Source of the DNA: Phytophthora colocasiae
Lineage: Eukaryota; Oomycota; Peronosporomycetes; Peronosporales; Peronosporaceae
NCBI GenBank assembly: GCA_018806915.1
Contig: JAGKQI010000047.1
Location: 744,001 to 808,000, forward strand
DNA: 64,000 nt
Direction: 5' to 3'
Position numbers and translations under genes: made by a program. Positions 11,342-21,798 of the stretch are shown here, piece after piece. How positions within the stretch are numbered: the first letter of the stretch is position 1; each line of letters begins with the position of its first letter. The notes below the pieces were generated by a model. The model had not been told where the DNA came from and made no database searches. It saw nothing but the letters and a program-made list of their open reading frames with translations.

Positions 11342-11701
11342 ACACCGGCCAAAGGCACAAGTCACAGGTCTGTGTACGACACACCGTATATCTCACACGT
11401 CACATATATAACCATTTGATGGCAGTTAGCTCAGAGCCACACACTACATTTTGATTTAGTATGTTAGATACTAAATCCGTTACATTTAGGATTAGGGCAA
11501 TAAAGTCAAATAAAAATCAGTTTGCATTTTATACAATTAGTGTTAGTACCTTATTATAGGGGACACTGATTGTGTGAGTCCCGTATTTAGTGGATCACTT
11601 AGTTCTTGTATAGAACCAGAGGCTAGTGCCTTGCAAGCAGGACTCTACGAGTCAACTAAACTTTCTTTGTGCGGTGCACACCTACGCAGCCCCGCTGCAT
11701 C

Positions 11702-11718
11702 TGGTAGCACTTGTAGTC
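11702..11718 (+). other. El1 primer-binding site
   Basis: TGGTAGCACTTGTAGTC follows the LTR. It would pair with a tRNA ending ...GTGCTACCA. The same site stands at 15281 (El2, one mismatch region), on the minus strand at 25021-25037 (El3), and on the minus strand at 36541-36555 (El4). Confidence 0.7.
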
Positions 11719-11756
11719 AATCCAACTCCTGAGTTGAAGACTGTTTCTCTGTGAGA

Positions 11757-12446
11757 ATGGAGCAAGAAGCATACGCTCACTTGACTCCGAGTCAGCCGGA
11801 CACGCTTAACAAGCTATCGTCCTTGCTGGACCCTGAAGGTATGGCGCACCTTGCGTATCGAGGGCCGGAGGCCGTTAACGCGCGCATGGAGGCATTTGCC
11901 TCGTACGAGAACGCTCTCGTTGAGCACATTCAGCGGAATGTAAAAGGGACCACCCCTGCACCGAGAGCTGAACCCGTCACGCTCAGTGTGAAGACCTTCC
12001 TCGGGAATGAGGGAGAGAACCTCCTTTTGTGGACCCGAGAGGTCGAAATGGCCATGGGGGCCGCCATGCTCCAATTGGAGGGGCAACGCGTTGCGTTTGC
12101 CATCTCTAAGCTCGAAGGACGAGCACGAGAATGGGCCTTGACGTCTGGGACGTCGGTGGAAGCGGCCTTCCCCACATGGGGCGAGCTAAAGGCCAAGCTC
12201 ACGCAAGTGTTTGCTCCGCCTAACCAGGCGTATCGCGTGCGGTCACGCTTCCTTGCTTGTCGCCAGGGCAAGAAGGATCTGGTGGACTATGTCCAAGAGC
12301 TGCGCACGCTCATTGCTGGCATGGCTGCCGACCCTCTACCTGAGGTGGTCGCCGTGACTGTCTTCATGGAAGGCTTACGAGCTGGCGTGGCCAGGACGGA
12401 GGCATTCCGTCAGATCCCCGCAGTTTCGAAGATGCTGCCAGCGTGA
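11757..12446 (+). CDS. gag: El1 Gag (capsid part)
   Basis: ATG 11757 opens a 229-codon frame. The capsid-like retrotransposon-gag region spans roughly residues 80-220: [42 protein letters not shown] and [20 protein letters not shown]. Gag assembles the virus-like particle around the element RNA. The start lies 40 bp after the primer-binding site and has no upstream in-frame ATG. The frame ends at 12446 and the nucleocapsid continues in the -1 frame from 12443, which could be programmed frameshifting or a mutation. Confidence 0.8.
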   Translation: MEQEAYAHLTPSQPDTLNKLSSLLDPEGMAHLAYRGPEAVNARMEAFASYENALVEHIQRNVKGTTPAPRAEPVTLSVKTFLGNEGENLLLWTREVEMAMGAAMLQLEGQRVAFAISKLEGRAREWALTSGTSVEAAFPTWGELKAKLTQVFAPPNQAYRVRSRFLACRQGKKDLVDYVQELRTLIAGMAADPLPEVVAVTVFMEGLRAGVARTEAFRQIPAVSKMLPA

Positions 12447-13411
12447 CATTGAATGCCGAACACAACGTTAAGTTGTCAAGGGTCGGTGCTAGCAGCACAG
12501 TGTCCGGTGGACCTGAGCCCATGGACCTCAGCTATGCTGAAGATGAGGTAGCCGAGCTACAAGCTGCGGTGCAGTGTATGAGCACCCGCCGGTGCTATAC
12601 ATGCGGCAGTCCCTCACACCTGAGGCCCAATTGCCCTCTGCGCAAAGAGCGCCGGCCAAAGTGGCCGCAACCCTGCCGCGGGTCCCGCTTTGGGTTCTGC
12701 CCAGGAAAACGCCGGCTCCCAGTAGAAGCGAGGCGGTCTACTGGGGAAGAACCGAGTTCTGCAGTGCGTGAGAGGCACTGGGGCTCAGCCCCGAAGAGCT
12801 CCGTGCTCTTGAACACGGAACGGGTGAGCAAGCAGGGCTTGCTGGTCGTCCAGGTGGACGTGAAGGGCTTTGAGAAGCCATTGATCGTGTTGATCGATTC
12901 GGGGGCGTCTGGCAACTATGTCAGACGCTCCACCGTTGAGGGTAGTCAGCAATATGCTGAGGCGCTTCGAGCGCGAAGAGGTGACACCGTCACTGTCCGT
13001 CTAGCGACGGGCGTCCGTGTCACGGTAGCCAAGGTCCCCATGGACCTGCGGCTGACGTTCTTAGACTTCGATAGCGTACAACGCTGCTTGGTCCTGGACC
13101 TGGATTCGAGGTACGACCTCATCCTTGGTATGGCGTGGCTGGAGCGCCACGAACCATGGAACGATTGGAGGTCAAAAAGATTAGGTGCAACGCACTTCTC
13201 TCCTAGTGGAGCTTTGGCGAGTCATGAACCCACCTCTGCTAGGAAGCAGAAGCGCTATTGGCGCGAGCATCGAGCCGAGTCGGCTATGATGCTGGAAGTC
13301 GGTGTGTCCGAGTTAGTGGCCAGAACCGAGTGCGAGGACCACAGTCCTGTTGAGCGCGTAGCGCTGGTTGACAGTGAGTCAACGTGTGGGCAGAGCCCAC
13401 GTAATCCGTAG
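12443..13411 (+). CDS. El1 nucleocapsid zinc knuckle and aspartic protease
   Basis: The 322-codon frame has a CX2CX4HX4C zinc knuckle near residues 51-64 ([14 protein letters not shown]), which binds the element RNA. A retropepsin-type protease follows from about residue 145: [16 protein letters not shown] carries the catalytic DSG, and [14 protein letters not shown] is the conserved ILGM block that packs behind the active site. The frame ends at 13411 in a spacer of degenerate tandem repeats. It overlaps the gag frame by 4 bases. The key residues are intact, so the protease itself may have been active before the downstream decay. Confidence 0.8.
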   Translation: MTLNAEHNVKLSRVGASSTVSGGPEPMDLSYAEDEVAELQAAVQCMSTRRCYTCGSPSHLRPNCPLRKERRPKWPQPCRGSRFGFCPGKRRLPVEARRSTGEEPSSAVRERHWGSAPKSSVLLNTERVSKQGLLVVQVDVKGFEKPLIVLIDSGASGNYVRRSTVEGSQQYAEALRARRGDTVTVRLATGVRVTVAKVPMDLRLTFLDFDSVQRCLVLDLDSRYDLILGMAWLERHEPWNDWRSKRLGATHFSPSGALASHEPTSARKQKRYWREHRAESAMMLEVGVSELVARTECEDHSPVERVALVDSESTCGQSPRNP

Positions 13412-13416
13412 GGCGG

Positions 13417-13720
13417 CACGTTCTCCGCCGAGTGACGCTGGTCATGGACCGTCACTGGATGCCAATGGCATCGGGCCTTCTCAGGCCGTGAACTGTGGGG
13501 TGGCACGTATTCCGCCGAGCGATGCTGGTCGTAAACCAAGTATATCGCTGAGTTGCTCTGACACTGGACCAACTACGGTCATTGATTGTGCAACGTATTC
13601 CGCTGAGCGACATTGGTCATCGACCGAGTGGATCGCTGAGTGTCGCTGACACTGGGCCTGGTGAGGCCGAAACCTGTGCGACGGTACGTACTCCGTCGAG
13701 TGGATGTTCGTCGGCTAGAC
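13417..13720 (+). repeat. Degenerate ~88-bp tandem repeats in the El1 protease-RT spacer
   Basis: The core (C/A/T)ACGT(T/A)(C/T)TCCG(C/T)CGAG recurs at 13417, 13504, 13592 and 13685, giving a period of 87, 88 and 93 bp. Each copy is followed by a GA(C/T)(G/A)(C/T)TGGTC-like segment. The stretch lies between protease and RT, where length variation is tolerated. Confidence 0.65.
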
Positions 13721-13859
13721 GACGATGTCGTAAGGCCCTTTGGGCGAGACGCTCTGCGTATGAGTCATCCGTGACGTCGAGTGCCGACGCACGGGAGGGC
13801 TGTGGGCAGCTATACACTCGGGTTGATGGAGTGGACGGCAGTGCCGAAGGCAACGTCGT

Positions 13860-14834
13860 GCTGGACGATCTGCCGAGTGTTGACAAACTCCTTGAGCTAG
13901 AGGAGATGTCGTTCGCCGACTTTGGCGATGCCTTGAAGGCTGGCGAACTCGCCGAGGTGGTCATTGTTAGACCGGAAGAGGAGTTAAACTCATCGTCCCT
14001 CGTTGACGAGTCCGTCTTGGCCGAGGTCAAGAAGGCGTTGAGCGCCAGGAGTGGATCGGAGATCCTCAAAAATCCCTCGGATCCCTTCTACTCCTTGCTG
14101 AAGGAATATGGAGACGTTGTCTCGAAGGAACCACCGAGTGGCCTGCCTCCTGACCGAGGCGTTCGTCACGAGATCGACTTAGTTCCCGGAACTAAATACT
14201 GCGTGACCCGGCAGTGGCCTCTTCCTAAAGAGCAATGCAACGTCATTGACGCCTTCTTCCGTGCGAAGCACGCGGCGGGTCTCATGCGAGAGCAAGTCTC
14301 CGCACTCCGCGCCAACGTTCTGTGTCAGAAAGCCGAATGGCAAGTGGCGTATCGTTCACGCTTTTAATAAGCTCAACGCTGCCACGATTCCGGCGCAGAC
14401 ACCACCGATTCCTAGGATGGATGTTCTTCAGAACAACATGATGGGTTGCACCATGGACAGTGCGCTCGACTTAGTCGATGGCTACTATCAGCTGCTTATG
14501 CGAGCCGGTGTGCACCCCGAGCGGTATGCTCTGGGAGTGGCTCGTCATACCCCAAGGGCTTTCGAACGCGTCGCCACGTTCAATCGTCTAGTGACGCAGC
14601 TGTTTAGGCCCATGCGGGCATTCACACATACGTACTTTGACGTCGTGTTTGTCCACAGCCAAGCCGAACACGGCAAGACTGACGTCGAGGTGCACGTGGA
14701 AGACGTGAGAGCTGTGCTCGAGTGCATGTGCAAGTTGTACGCCAACGCGGACAAGGGCGTCTTTGGCGCGGAAGAACTCCATTTCCTAGGGTGCTTCATT
14801 GGGAAGCATGGCCTTCGTGCTGATCCAGCAAAGA
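13860..14834 (+). pseudogene. El1 reverse transcriptase, truncated and catalytically damaged
   Basis: The frame ending at 14367 contains PPDRGVRHEIDLVPGTKYCV and TRQWPLPKEQ, the finger region of Gypsy RT. The -1/+1 frame 14246-14834 continues with SPHSAPTFCVRKPNGKWRIV and then LDLVDGYYQLLMR. A scrambled block follows, then TYFDVVFVHS where the active site should read YFDD, so the second catalytic aspartate is replaced by valine. The RT ends at the El2 LTR. Frameshift, substitution and truncation all show that it is dead. Confidence 0.8.
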
Positions 14835-15278
14835 TGTAACTGGGTTACACGTACAAGTGGTTGTACCACTTGTAACTCTAACAGTTAGGATAACTGTTAG
14901 AGGTTGGAAATGGGCCTCAGACCTTGGTGTGCAGTACACACCAATGGCAACATGGGCGAACCACATTATTGGGTGGTTCGTGTGTGCATATTATTGGTAG
15001 AAAGTAACGGATTTCAACCAATCACTGAGCAGAGTTTCTGCTAACCACACGTTCGCAGACCCTTTAGAAATAGATAACAAACAGTTTTAGGAGGTCCATA
15101 ATTGGCCTATGCCAAATTCAATAACAGTTCTCATTTTACGGTATTTTGCAGTTTAATTGCATATATTTGATTTAATTATACTTATTTAAATAAGTATACC
15201 TAAATTAAGTCTATTCTAATTGCACGCTTCGTAAGCGCACGTGTACGCCATCTAATAGGTCTAAGCAGACCCATTACA
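14835..15278 (+). repeat. El2 5' LTR
   Basis: The 444-bp segment begins TGTAACTGGGT and ends AGACCCATTACA, nearly inverted termini of the TG...CA type. It contains stacked inverted repeats: ACAAGTGGTTGTACCACTTG near 14866, an 11-bp-arm repeat around TCTAACAGTTA near 14877-14901, GGTGTGCAGTACACACC near 14928 and a GAACCAC/GTGGTTC pair near 14959. No second copy is in the window. Confidence 0.75.
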
Positions 15279-15328
15279 CCTGGTAGCAATTTTGTAGTCC
15301 GTCCCACGACTGGCTGCTGTTCGTTCGT

Positions 15329-16334
15329 ATGGAGTCATACGAACGCGGGGTAGAGAACTCCCCAATGGATGAGGGATCCGCTGGGACCCCTCAAATGTCC
15401 GTGACGCGCACGGACTGCGCCCACCTCTCTGATCCAGAGTGGGAGGCTCTCCAAAGACTCTCGCGATTCATTGGAGAGGCAGCGGTAGCTACGATGCTTC
15501 GTACACTATCGCCGACAGAGCAACACGGTGTTGCTCTGGGGTACATTGTTAAGGAGCAACAAGATGTTGCTGCCTCGGTGGCTTCCCCTAATCCACGCGT
15601 GGAGTCGTTGAAACTCCACGAGTGCCTACGCGGGGAAGGAGGACGGGACCCTCCTTCGTTGGCTTGTCGAACTCGACACAGCCATTGCGGCTCGACGTAT
15701 CGTCGACACGATGTCGAAGGTCGCGTTCGCCATGTCATGTCTTGGTGGACGTGCGAGGAGTTGGGCCTATGGGCACCGACTCTCGGATCCTACGTGCTTC
15801 AGCACGTACGAGGTGTTCAAAGTGGAGCTCAAGCTTGCGTTTGATCCCCCGAAGAACGAGTTCAGATCGAGAGCGGAGTTTCTCGATCTGCAGCAGGACA
15901 AGGATGATGTTCACACCTTTGCCCAGCGTGCTCGATACTTGGTATCGAACATAGTGGCCAACCCGATCGACGAGGCGACCAAGGTCGTCACGTTCATGAA
16001 GGGACTAAGATATGGTCCCGTCAAAACATATCTCTTCCGAGAGTATCCGAATACTCTCGAGGAGGCGATCAGCCTTGCGATGCAAGAGGAGTTTAGCCGG
16101 CGTCAAGCTAAACTCCATGCGAACGCGCCGAAGCCGGCACATCCTGTTGTGAAGACGGGAGGTCCTGAACCTATGGACCTCTCGAGTGCTTCGACTGCTG
16201 GTCAACAGCAGCGTAGGAACAGCAATGTTCGATGGTACAAGTGTAGTAACATCGGTCACTATGCACGCGAGTGCACAGCGGGCGGGCGTTCAAAAACCGC
16301 CAAGGACAGTAGACGCGGAGCGTCCTACTGGTGA
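15329..16334 (+). pseudogene. gag: El2 Gag with zinc-knuckle remnant, frameshifted
   Basis: ATG 15329 opens the gag frame (to 15844). The capsid continues in a second frame (15711-16334) with VAFAMSCLGGRARSWAYGHR, FKVELKLAFDPP and FRSRAEFLDLQQDKDDVHTF. The nucleocapsid end reads VRWYKCSNIGHYARECTAGG: the CX2CX4HX4C knuckle is missing its first Cys (Trp at that place). At least one frameshift near 15711 means the Gag is not translated as one chain. Order and motifs match El1 and El3 Gag. Confidence 0.75.
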
Positions 16335-16341
16335 TGCAGTC

Positions 16342-16671
16342 TCGCGTGTCGAGCTTGGACACGCGACAATGAGGACTGCTGCCCCCAGCGAGAAAGTTTC
16401 TCGCTGTAAGCTGCAAGATGACAAGTCAAACCTTGTCATCCTGATCGTGATGTCGAAGAGAGTTAACTCTCTCCGTGCCCTAGTGGACTCCGGCGCGTCG
16501 AACAACTTTGTTCGACAGGGAAGTCTTCGAAGGCTTGACATCGAAGAGGCCGACACGCCTCGCGGCGTGTTGGAGGTGCGGTTGGCAAGGAGTACTGAGA
16601 AGCGCGTAGTCCGTGTGCGCTTCTTTTACAACGAAGGACGTTTGTGGAAGACCTTATCGTCTTGGAACTAG
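16342..16671 (+). pseudogene. El2 aspartic protease region
   Basis: The frame includes SNLVILIVMSKRVNSLRALV followed by DSGASNNFVRQGSL, the retropepsin active-site block with intact DSG. It breaks shortly after position 16670, before the ILGM block. This region holds some of the most perfect short inverted repeats of the window, so the same bases encode a conserved active site and fold back on themselves. Confidence 0.7.
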
Positions 16672-17271
16672 ACGATAAGTTCGACTTGGTATTTAGGCGT
16701 ACCGTGGCTTGCACGGCATGACCCGGTGATCAACTGGGAGAAGCGTACGCTCGTACGCTTCAACAACGCATGCGGGACAGAGAGCGATGGCCCTGTCAGT
16801 GCTGCATATGCACCAGGCGGTGCATGTGATTCCCCAGTTGAGGCAGCAGCGACCGCCAGCGACTCAGGTAGTCGTTGGGAGAAAATGTGTGTCGACTCAG
16901 AAATCTGAGCCGAAGGGTCGCGGTCATATGAGTGATGGTCAGGTGAATGTGAATCGCCTGACGCATAAACATCTGAATGATGTTTGTCACATGAGTGATG
17001 GTCAGGTGAATGCGATTCACCTGAGAGAAGGTAATATACCGGTATTAACGGTATCCTAGGAGGTACTTCAAGCCTCCAAGGGTCGCGCCGACGACGTCGC
17101 GTCGACTCTGGGAGTCGACGAAGATACGTGTACAAGGAACACTCGCTAGCGCTTGAAGCTAGCGAGAGCACGTCGACTCCGGGAGTCGACGATGCGGTTG
17201 CTTCATCTGCTCCGGGAGCAGATGGAGACGCAGCGGTTCAGGGAACCGACTGCGCGACAGGAGGTGCTGGC
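16672..17271 (+). other. El2 spacer without ORF, rich in hairpins and short direct repeats
   Basis: No conserved coding frame. It holds inverted repeats such as 16739-16760 (GAAGCGTACG/CGTACGCTTC) and the direct 22-bp repeat at 16928-16949 and 16991-17012. It ends at the El3 insertion site. Confidence 0.6.
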
Positions 17272-17583
17272 TGTGGCGGGTCACACAGCACTTCACACAG
17301 AGGAAGGCTTGGAGTATACACACTCCTAGTGAACGGCAGTTCACTCCGTCCCCAAGCTTTGGGGACACTAACTAAAGTTAGGTAGATTTAAGACTGAATA
17401 TATTATAGATACTTATTAGCTTGGCCTGCAATACAAACTAAAAGATATCTATAGTGAAACCTATATAGAAGGTGATAGGTGGCTGCGGAGCCACCTGACA
17501 CGTGTCACCATTATGTGTGATACACCAAATGTATCCACTTCGGAAGAGTGACTAAAGTCACTCTTCAATGTAACCCCGTTACA
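17272..17583 (-). repeat. El3 3' LTR (left copy)
   Basis: On the plus strand it begins TGTGGCGGGTCACAC and ends CCCCGTTACA, matching 25040-25343 along its length. Internal hairpins include CCCCAAGCTTTGGGG, AGTGAACGGCAGTTCACT and GAGTGACTAAAGTCACTC. Confidence 0.9.
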
Positions 17584-17655
17584 TCCTCCCCCACTTAGAT
17601 TCGACTCTCGTCCAATCAGAGAAGTGAGAAAATCCCTTTCACATTTCTCTCTTCA

Positions 17656-19889
17656 ATGTCGAAATCGATCGACCTGCCGCCAGCTCTTATCGCTACGGCT
17701 TCTGCTCTCACAGAGCACAGCGCGCACTGCCAACACGTACCAGGCTTCCTTGGAAGACCAGCAACATGCTGCAAAGGGTGCAAACCCAGACGCGCAAGCG
17801 TCTTCACGGAAGAAGGCTGCAAAGCCAACTTCCAAGCCAGCCAAGCCTCGCGGCAAGGCTTCGGCACTTCAGGAGGCCACCGATGTGGCCTCTAGGGCTC
17901 TTAGCTCGCCCAGCAGCACTGCTATGACGGCTAGCCCTAGCCAAAGGCGCAGTAGGTCTCCGCCCCTACCGCCTGATACTCGACCGAATCCTAGGTTCGA
18001 GTATAGGGACTATAGTCCCGGTTCCTGGAGTCCTTCCGAACAGGAAGCGACTCTTGTCAGCTACTCGGGCGACGAGAGCGACAACGGCGACGCCGAGGGC
18101 AGGCCTGCGACGGGTGCTCCGACCACGGAGGAGCACCATGGAGACGAGGACACCGCGTCCAAGTCTCCCGACAACACCAGCGGCCGTGGTGGCGACACTA
18201 CGCCACCACCTGTCAGAAATCTGACACTTTCAGAAGGGCGTAAACGCGCCCGGGCCATTCTGGCAGAGGAGATGGTGCCCAGCACCAACTCCAAGAAGCG
18301 TCATGCTTCACAGTCTCCTTGTCAAGACATGACAAGGAGAAGGGAGCTCGAAGAGATCTTCGGCCCCGACGACGTCGACGATGACGACGCCGATGAGGAG
18401 GGGCTCATCCGCGAGCTCTAGAGATCACTAACGATCTCGATGAGCAGCAAGAGCTCTTTCAGGCTGCTCAACAGCCAATACGCACCGCACCAATGGTCGC
18501 ACGTGAGTCTCATCAACACGATGAGAACTCTGCCCACCAGCGGGGATACTACCCGCCCGATCAAGGCTCGGGAGCTGCTGCGTATCTCGAGCAGCTCCAG
18601 GACCCACGTCCTCTCATAGGGGCCATACCTCCAAAGGCGCCTATGAGCGGGCCTTGGTTCAGAAAGAACCTCTCTTTCAAGGCAACCTCTCTGTTGCCAG
18701 ATGCGTGCTTCTAGCACAGCACCGAATTCCTCTCAAGGCATTCACCTCGCTTCGCAAGAAGCCTGAGACTAAGGGTGGTCTCAAGCCCACATGGGGTTAC
18801 CCATGGGTTCTCCCAGAGACCACTGCGTCGTGGATCGACGCCGAGGACCTCTTCTGGTAGTGGGTCCGGTTGACAGTCAAGTCAACCCAGGAGTACAACA
18901 AACTCCGTGACGAAGATCACCTGGAGGACATACTCCGCCTCTGGGACCTTCGTGTCCAGTTTGCCCACCTCGTAGGCAAACGTCAGCTCCATCAACAGAT
19001 GGAGAGACTGAGAACCGAGTTTCAGTCTAGCGCTCTCAGCGAGCGCGGGCATGGAAACACATACTCCTGTGTTCCAACCCCGTTCAGCGGCTAAGAAGCC
19101 GCGGACTACTTACGAGGCTGTCGTCGTGCCTCTTCCCAGCATGCGACAGCCTTCGGGCAGTCAACCTGGAGCCGCTCAACCGGCTCCCAGGTACTCTGTG
19201 ACGCAGGGTACCCGCGCCACTTCACTCAGAGCTGGCGCTTCCCACCGCGACGTCGCTCCTGGAGAACCCGCTCCACATGGTAGTGGCGTTCTCCGTTCCG
19301 GTCAAGCAAGGCCTCCTTGCTGCCTCTCGACCAACTTGTTGCTCAGCAACAGGAGGAGATCCGCCTCCTCCGAGCGCGTGTCCTCGCGCTTGAGGTCGCT
19401 CTTGGTCTTGGTGTTGGCGGCCAGGCTACCTCTGCAGCCGGCCAACCGGGTGTCGTGCGCCTACTGGAAGTCCTGCGTCTCGCGATGCAGGGTCTTCATG
19501 GTCGTGTAGACCGTACTGCCTCTTCGCGGGCACTTGACTCCCCTCGTCAAGAGGTCTACGACCTTCAGGCGACGATGTCTCGCCGGGAGTCGCTACCGTA
19601 CGCATACACCCCGTCGTCGCGCGACTCGCGCCTAGGGGCCTACTCGCTTGGCCCCTCGGTGTATCCACACCGCTCGTACGTTCCACCGGGAGACGGCTTC
19701 GCTCCTGGGAGTTACCAAACTCCCTATTACATGGGGCGCTCTGCGCCTGACGCTCAACCTCGCGTCGAGGAGGTTCACTCTCCTACTCGCGGCCGCCTTC
19801 AACCTCTTGAGGGGCCGCGTGACCCTGAGGGTCATGGTACCGCTTCAGACGACCCACATAAAACGTCGGGTGGGTCGTCATCGACTTAG
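17656..19889 (+). pseudogene. El3 antisense ORF: low-complexity, acidic and coiled-coil protein, frameshifted
   Basis: It lies on the strand opposite to gag-pol, between the 3' LTR and integrase, and overlaps the integrase end by about 107 bp. From ATG 17656 (MSKSIDLPPALIATASALTE) the reading switches frame near 17720. It then runs to 18421 through an Ala/Lys/Pro-rich stretch, a Ser/Pro/Arg segment (SPSQRRSRSPPLPPDTRPNP) and an acidic run (DDVDDDDADEEG). Further frames give FQGNLSVARCVLLAQHRIPL and LKPTWGYPWVLPETTASWID (about 18680-18858), then a basic-leucine coiled coil LDQLVAQQQEEIRLLRARVL (about 19323-19383). No enzyme motif is recognised. The conserved look across four frames suggests one original protein, now broken by frameshifts. 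A structural or chaperone-like role in the element is only a guess. Confidence 0.55.
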
Positions 19890-20855
19890 GCAAGTCGATC
19901 GTGTAGGCAGCGCCGTGCCTACACAGGACCTTGAAGGGTCCAATGAAGCGATGATTCAACTTGTTGCTCACCGTGGAGCTAACAGTGTTAAGAGGTAGGT
20001 TCCTAGTGTCGAGTAGCACTAAGTCACCCACATTAAATACACTTAAGTTTCCTCTCCCATGTTGATCTGAGTACTCCTTTTGCTTGTCCTGTGCGAGTGC
20101 CATTGCATCTCGCACCCGGCTGATCACATTCAGCCTGTTGCCGACAAATGTCGACAACGTCTTCCGCAGCGCGGCTGGTTCCACACCGGAAACCTGGGAG
20201 GAAAGCTCTTCCCGAGCCTCTCCCCCACTTACCCTCGAAGCCGCGGTGCCCCCACCCAGTGTGAGTGGCACCAGGGGGTTCCGAAGCCCGTTCAAGTAAA
20301 ACGGCGTGAACCCGTTGACGCGTGTACCGCGTTGTTGAGTGCAAACTCAACCATAGGCAGCTGCGCTGACCAAGAGCGCGGCGCCTCAGCGCAAACACTG
20401 CGCAGCACGTCCTCAACCACTCGGTTGACGCGCTCAGTCTGACCATCGGTCTGCGGAGGGTCCGCAGTTGACATCATCAACTGTGTTCCAAGCAATTGGA
20501 ACAGCGTTTTCCAAAACGCAGCGGTAAACAGCAGGTCGCGGTCAGAGACAACAGTCTCAGGCAACCCCTGATAGCGGAAGACGCTATCAAGGAACAACTT
20601 CGCAGTTTGTTCCCCGGTAATGGTCTCAGAGACCGGAGCAAGATGCACCATCTTGCTCAACCGGCATACAAACACCACAATGCCGGTGTTCTTCTGGTCA
20701 TCGGCCGGCAGGCCGAAGACAAAGTCGAGACTCATCGACTTCCAGCAGTCCAGTGGGACTGGCAGGCTCTGTAACGGAGCTAACGCGTGCCCCGCCGGCT
20801 TCACGCGCTGACATCTTTCACATGTCTTGATGTACTTGGCCACCCACTTGTACAT
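19783..20855 (-). pseudogene. El3 integrase
   Basis: On the minus strand the frame 20855-20292 holds the integrase core: ERCQRVKPAG (end of the zinc-binding domain), SLDFVFGLP with the first catalytic Asp, VVSDRDLLFTAAFW with the second, and QTDGQTERVNRVVEDVLR with the catalytic Glu. The next frame (20295-19783) holds the C-terminal domain: FNVGDLVLL, HRFIGPFKVL and HPTFYVGRLKRYHD. The frame change near 20295 breaks the chain. There is no chromodomain at the end, unlike El4. This strand overlaps the antisense ORF. Confidence 0.85.
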
Positions 20856-20897
20856 GTGGGCCTACCAAAACATCAGAGAGACCTCATGATAGGTCTT

Positions 20898-21798
20898 CTA
20901 TCGGCCTAAGTGGCCACTCGAAGGCACATCGTGTGCCTCGTGAAGTATATCATACTTCAGATCCTCGTCGTTCGGAACAACGACTCGCGGAGGATCCCCG
21001 GGCTCCACCCGATAGTGGAGCAGGCCATCGGCCCACTCATAACGGTGGAGCCGTGCCCGCTGTCGAGGCGTAAGCCATTCGACCTTGGCATCCGTGCCAG
21101 TGGACAAATAACGCACAATAGGGGCGAGGGTGTCGTCGTCCCGATACGCCAAGCGTATTCGATCGTAACGATCCGTCGTGGCCCGACTAAAATGAGCGAA
21201 CTCATAGTCGGGCCTGCGCGACAAAGCGTCGGCAAGCGTGTTGAGCTTGCCAGGCTTGTATTCAACGCGGAAGTTGTACTCCGCGAAGAATGACAGCCAA
21301 CGCGCCATCCGCTGCGATAAATGCGGCGTATGGATGGTTGTCCGCAAGGATGCGTGGTCTGTATAGACCGCAAAGGGCCTTGAGCCCAGAAGATGCACCC
21401 TGAACTTGACAAGGGCGTACTAAGAGTTCCTTGTCGTGAACGGGATAATTCCGTTCGGCAGCCTTCAGCTGCCTGGACTGGAACGAGATCACCCGATCTC
21501 GTCTCTCATCGTCCTGTTGCAATAGCGCACAGCCAATTGCATAGTCGGAAGTGTCACAGACAACGCTAAACGACTTGGCATCGTCCGGCAACGCCAGGAC
21601 GGGCGCGCATTGCAAGCTCGCCTTGATGCTGTCAAAAGCATCCTGGTGCTGGCGCTCCCAGCACCACTCGGCCTCCGTCTTCAGAAGGTCCGACAAAGGC
21701 TTTGCGAGTCCCGCATAGCCAGCACTGTACTTGTGTGCAAGTAGTTGGCTAAGCCCAACCACTTCCTCAGGTCCTTCTGTGACCGAGGAACAGGCCAT
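20898..21798 (-). pseudogene. El3 RNase H and integrase zinc-binding region
   Basis: Frame 21798-21262 encodes ALVLALPDDAK-like text followed by FSVVCDTSDYAIGCALLQQD, the first part of the Gypsy RNase H with its Asp. Frame 21398-20898 gives FAVYTDHASLRTT, RMARWLSFFAEYNFRVEYKP and NTLADALSRRPDYE, then the H2C2-type start LKYDILHEAHDVPSSGHLGR of integrase. The two frames overlap in different registers, so at least one frameshift separates them. Confidence 0.8.

Larger units (their letters stand above)
11342..14834 (+). mobile_element. El1: Ty3/Gypsy retrotransposon, 5' part only
   Basis: The order is a probable 5' LTR (about 11342-11699), a primer-binding site at 11702 (TGGTAGCACTTGTAGTC, shared with El2, El3 and El4), gag, zinc knuckle and protease, then the start of reverse transcriptase. 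At 14834 the RT frame, ending RADPAKM, is cut by the first base of the El2 LTR. RNase H, integrase and 3' LTR are absent from the window. The exact LTR start is uncertain because no second LTR copy is present. Short perfect inverted repeats are common in the LTR and in the protease region but weaker in gag than in El2 and El3. The element split hAT B. Confidence 0.8.
14835..17271 (+). mobile_element. El2: Ty3/Gypsy retrotransposon, 5' half (continues at 25344)
   Basis: The 5' LTR (14835-15278) has inverted ends TGTAACTGGG and CCCATTACA. It is followed by a two-base spacer and the primer site at 15281, then gag, protease and a long spacer. At 17271 the element is interrupted by El3, which duplicated CTGGC (17267-17271 and 25344-25348). 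El2 resumes at 25344 with the RT start and is truncated at about 26437 inside RT; its 3' LTR is absent. LTR and coding sequence are tiled with short perfect inverted repeats, for example 16386-16406 (10-bp arms), 16417-16440 (9), 16457-16472 (palindrome) and 16497-16516 (9). A 22-bp direct repeat occurs at 16928 and 16991. Confidence 0.85.
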
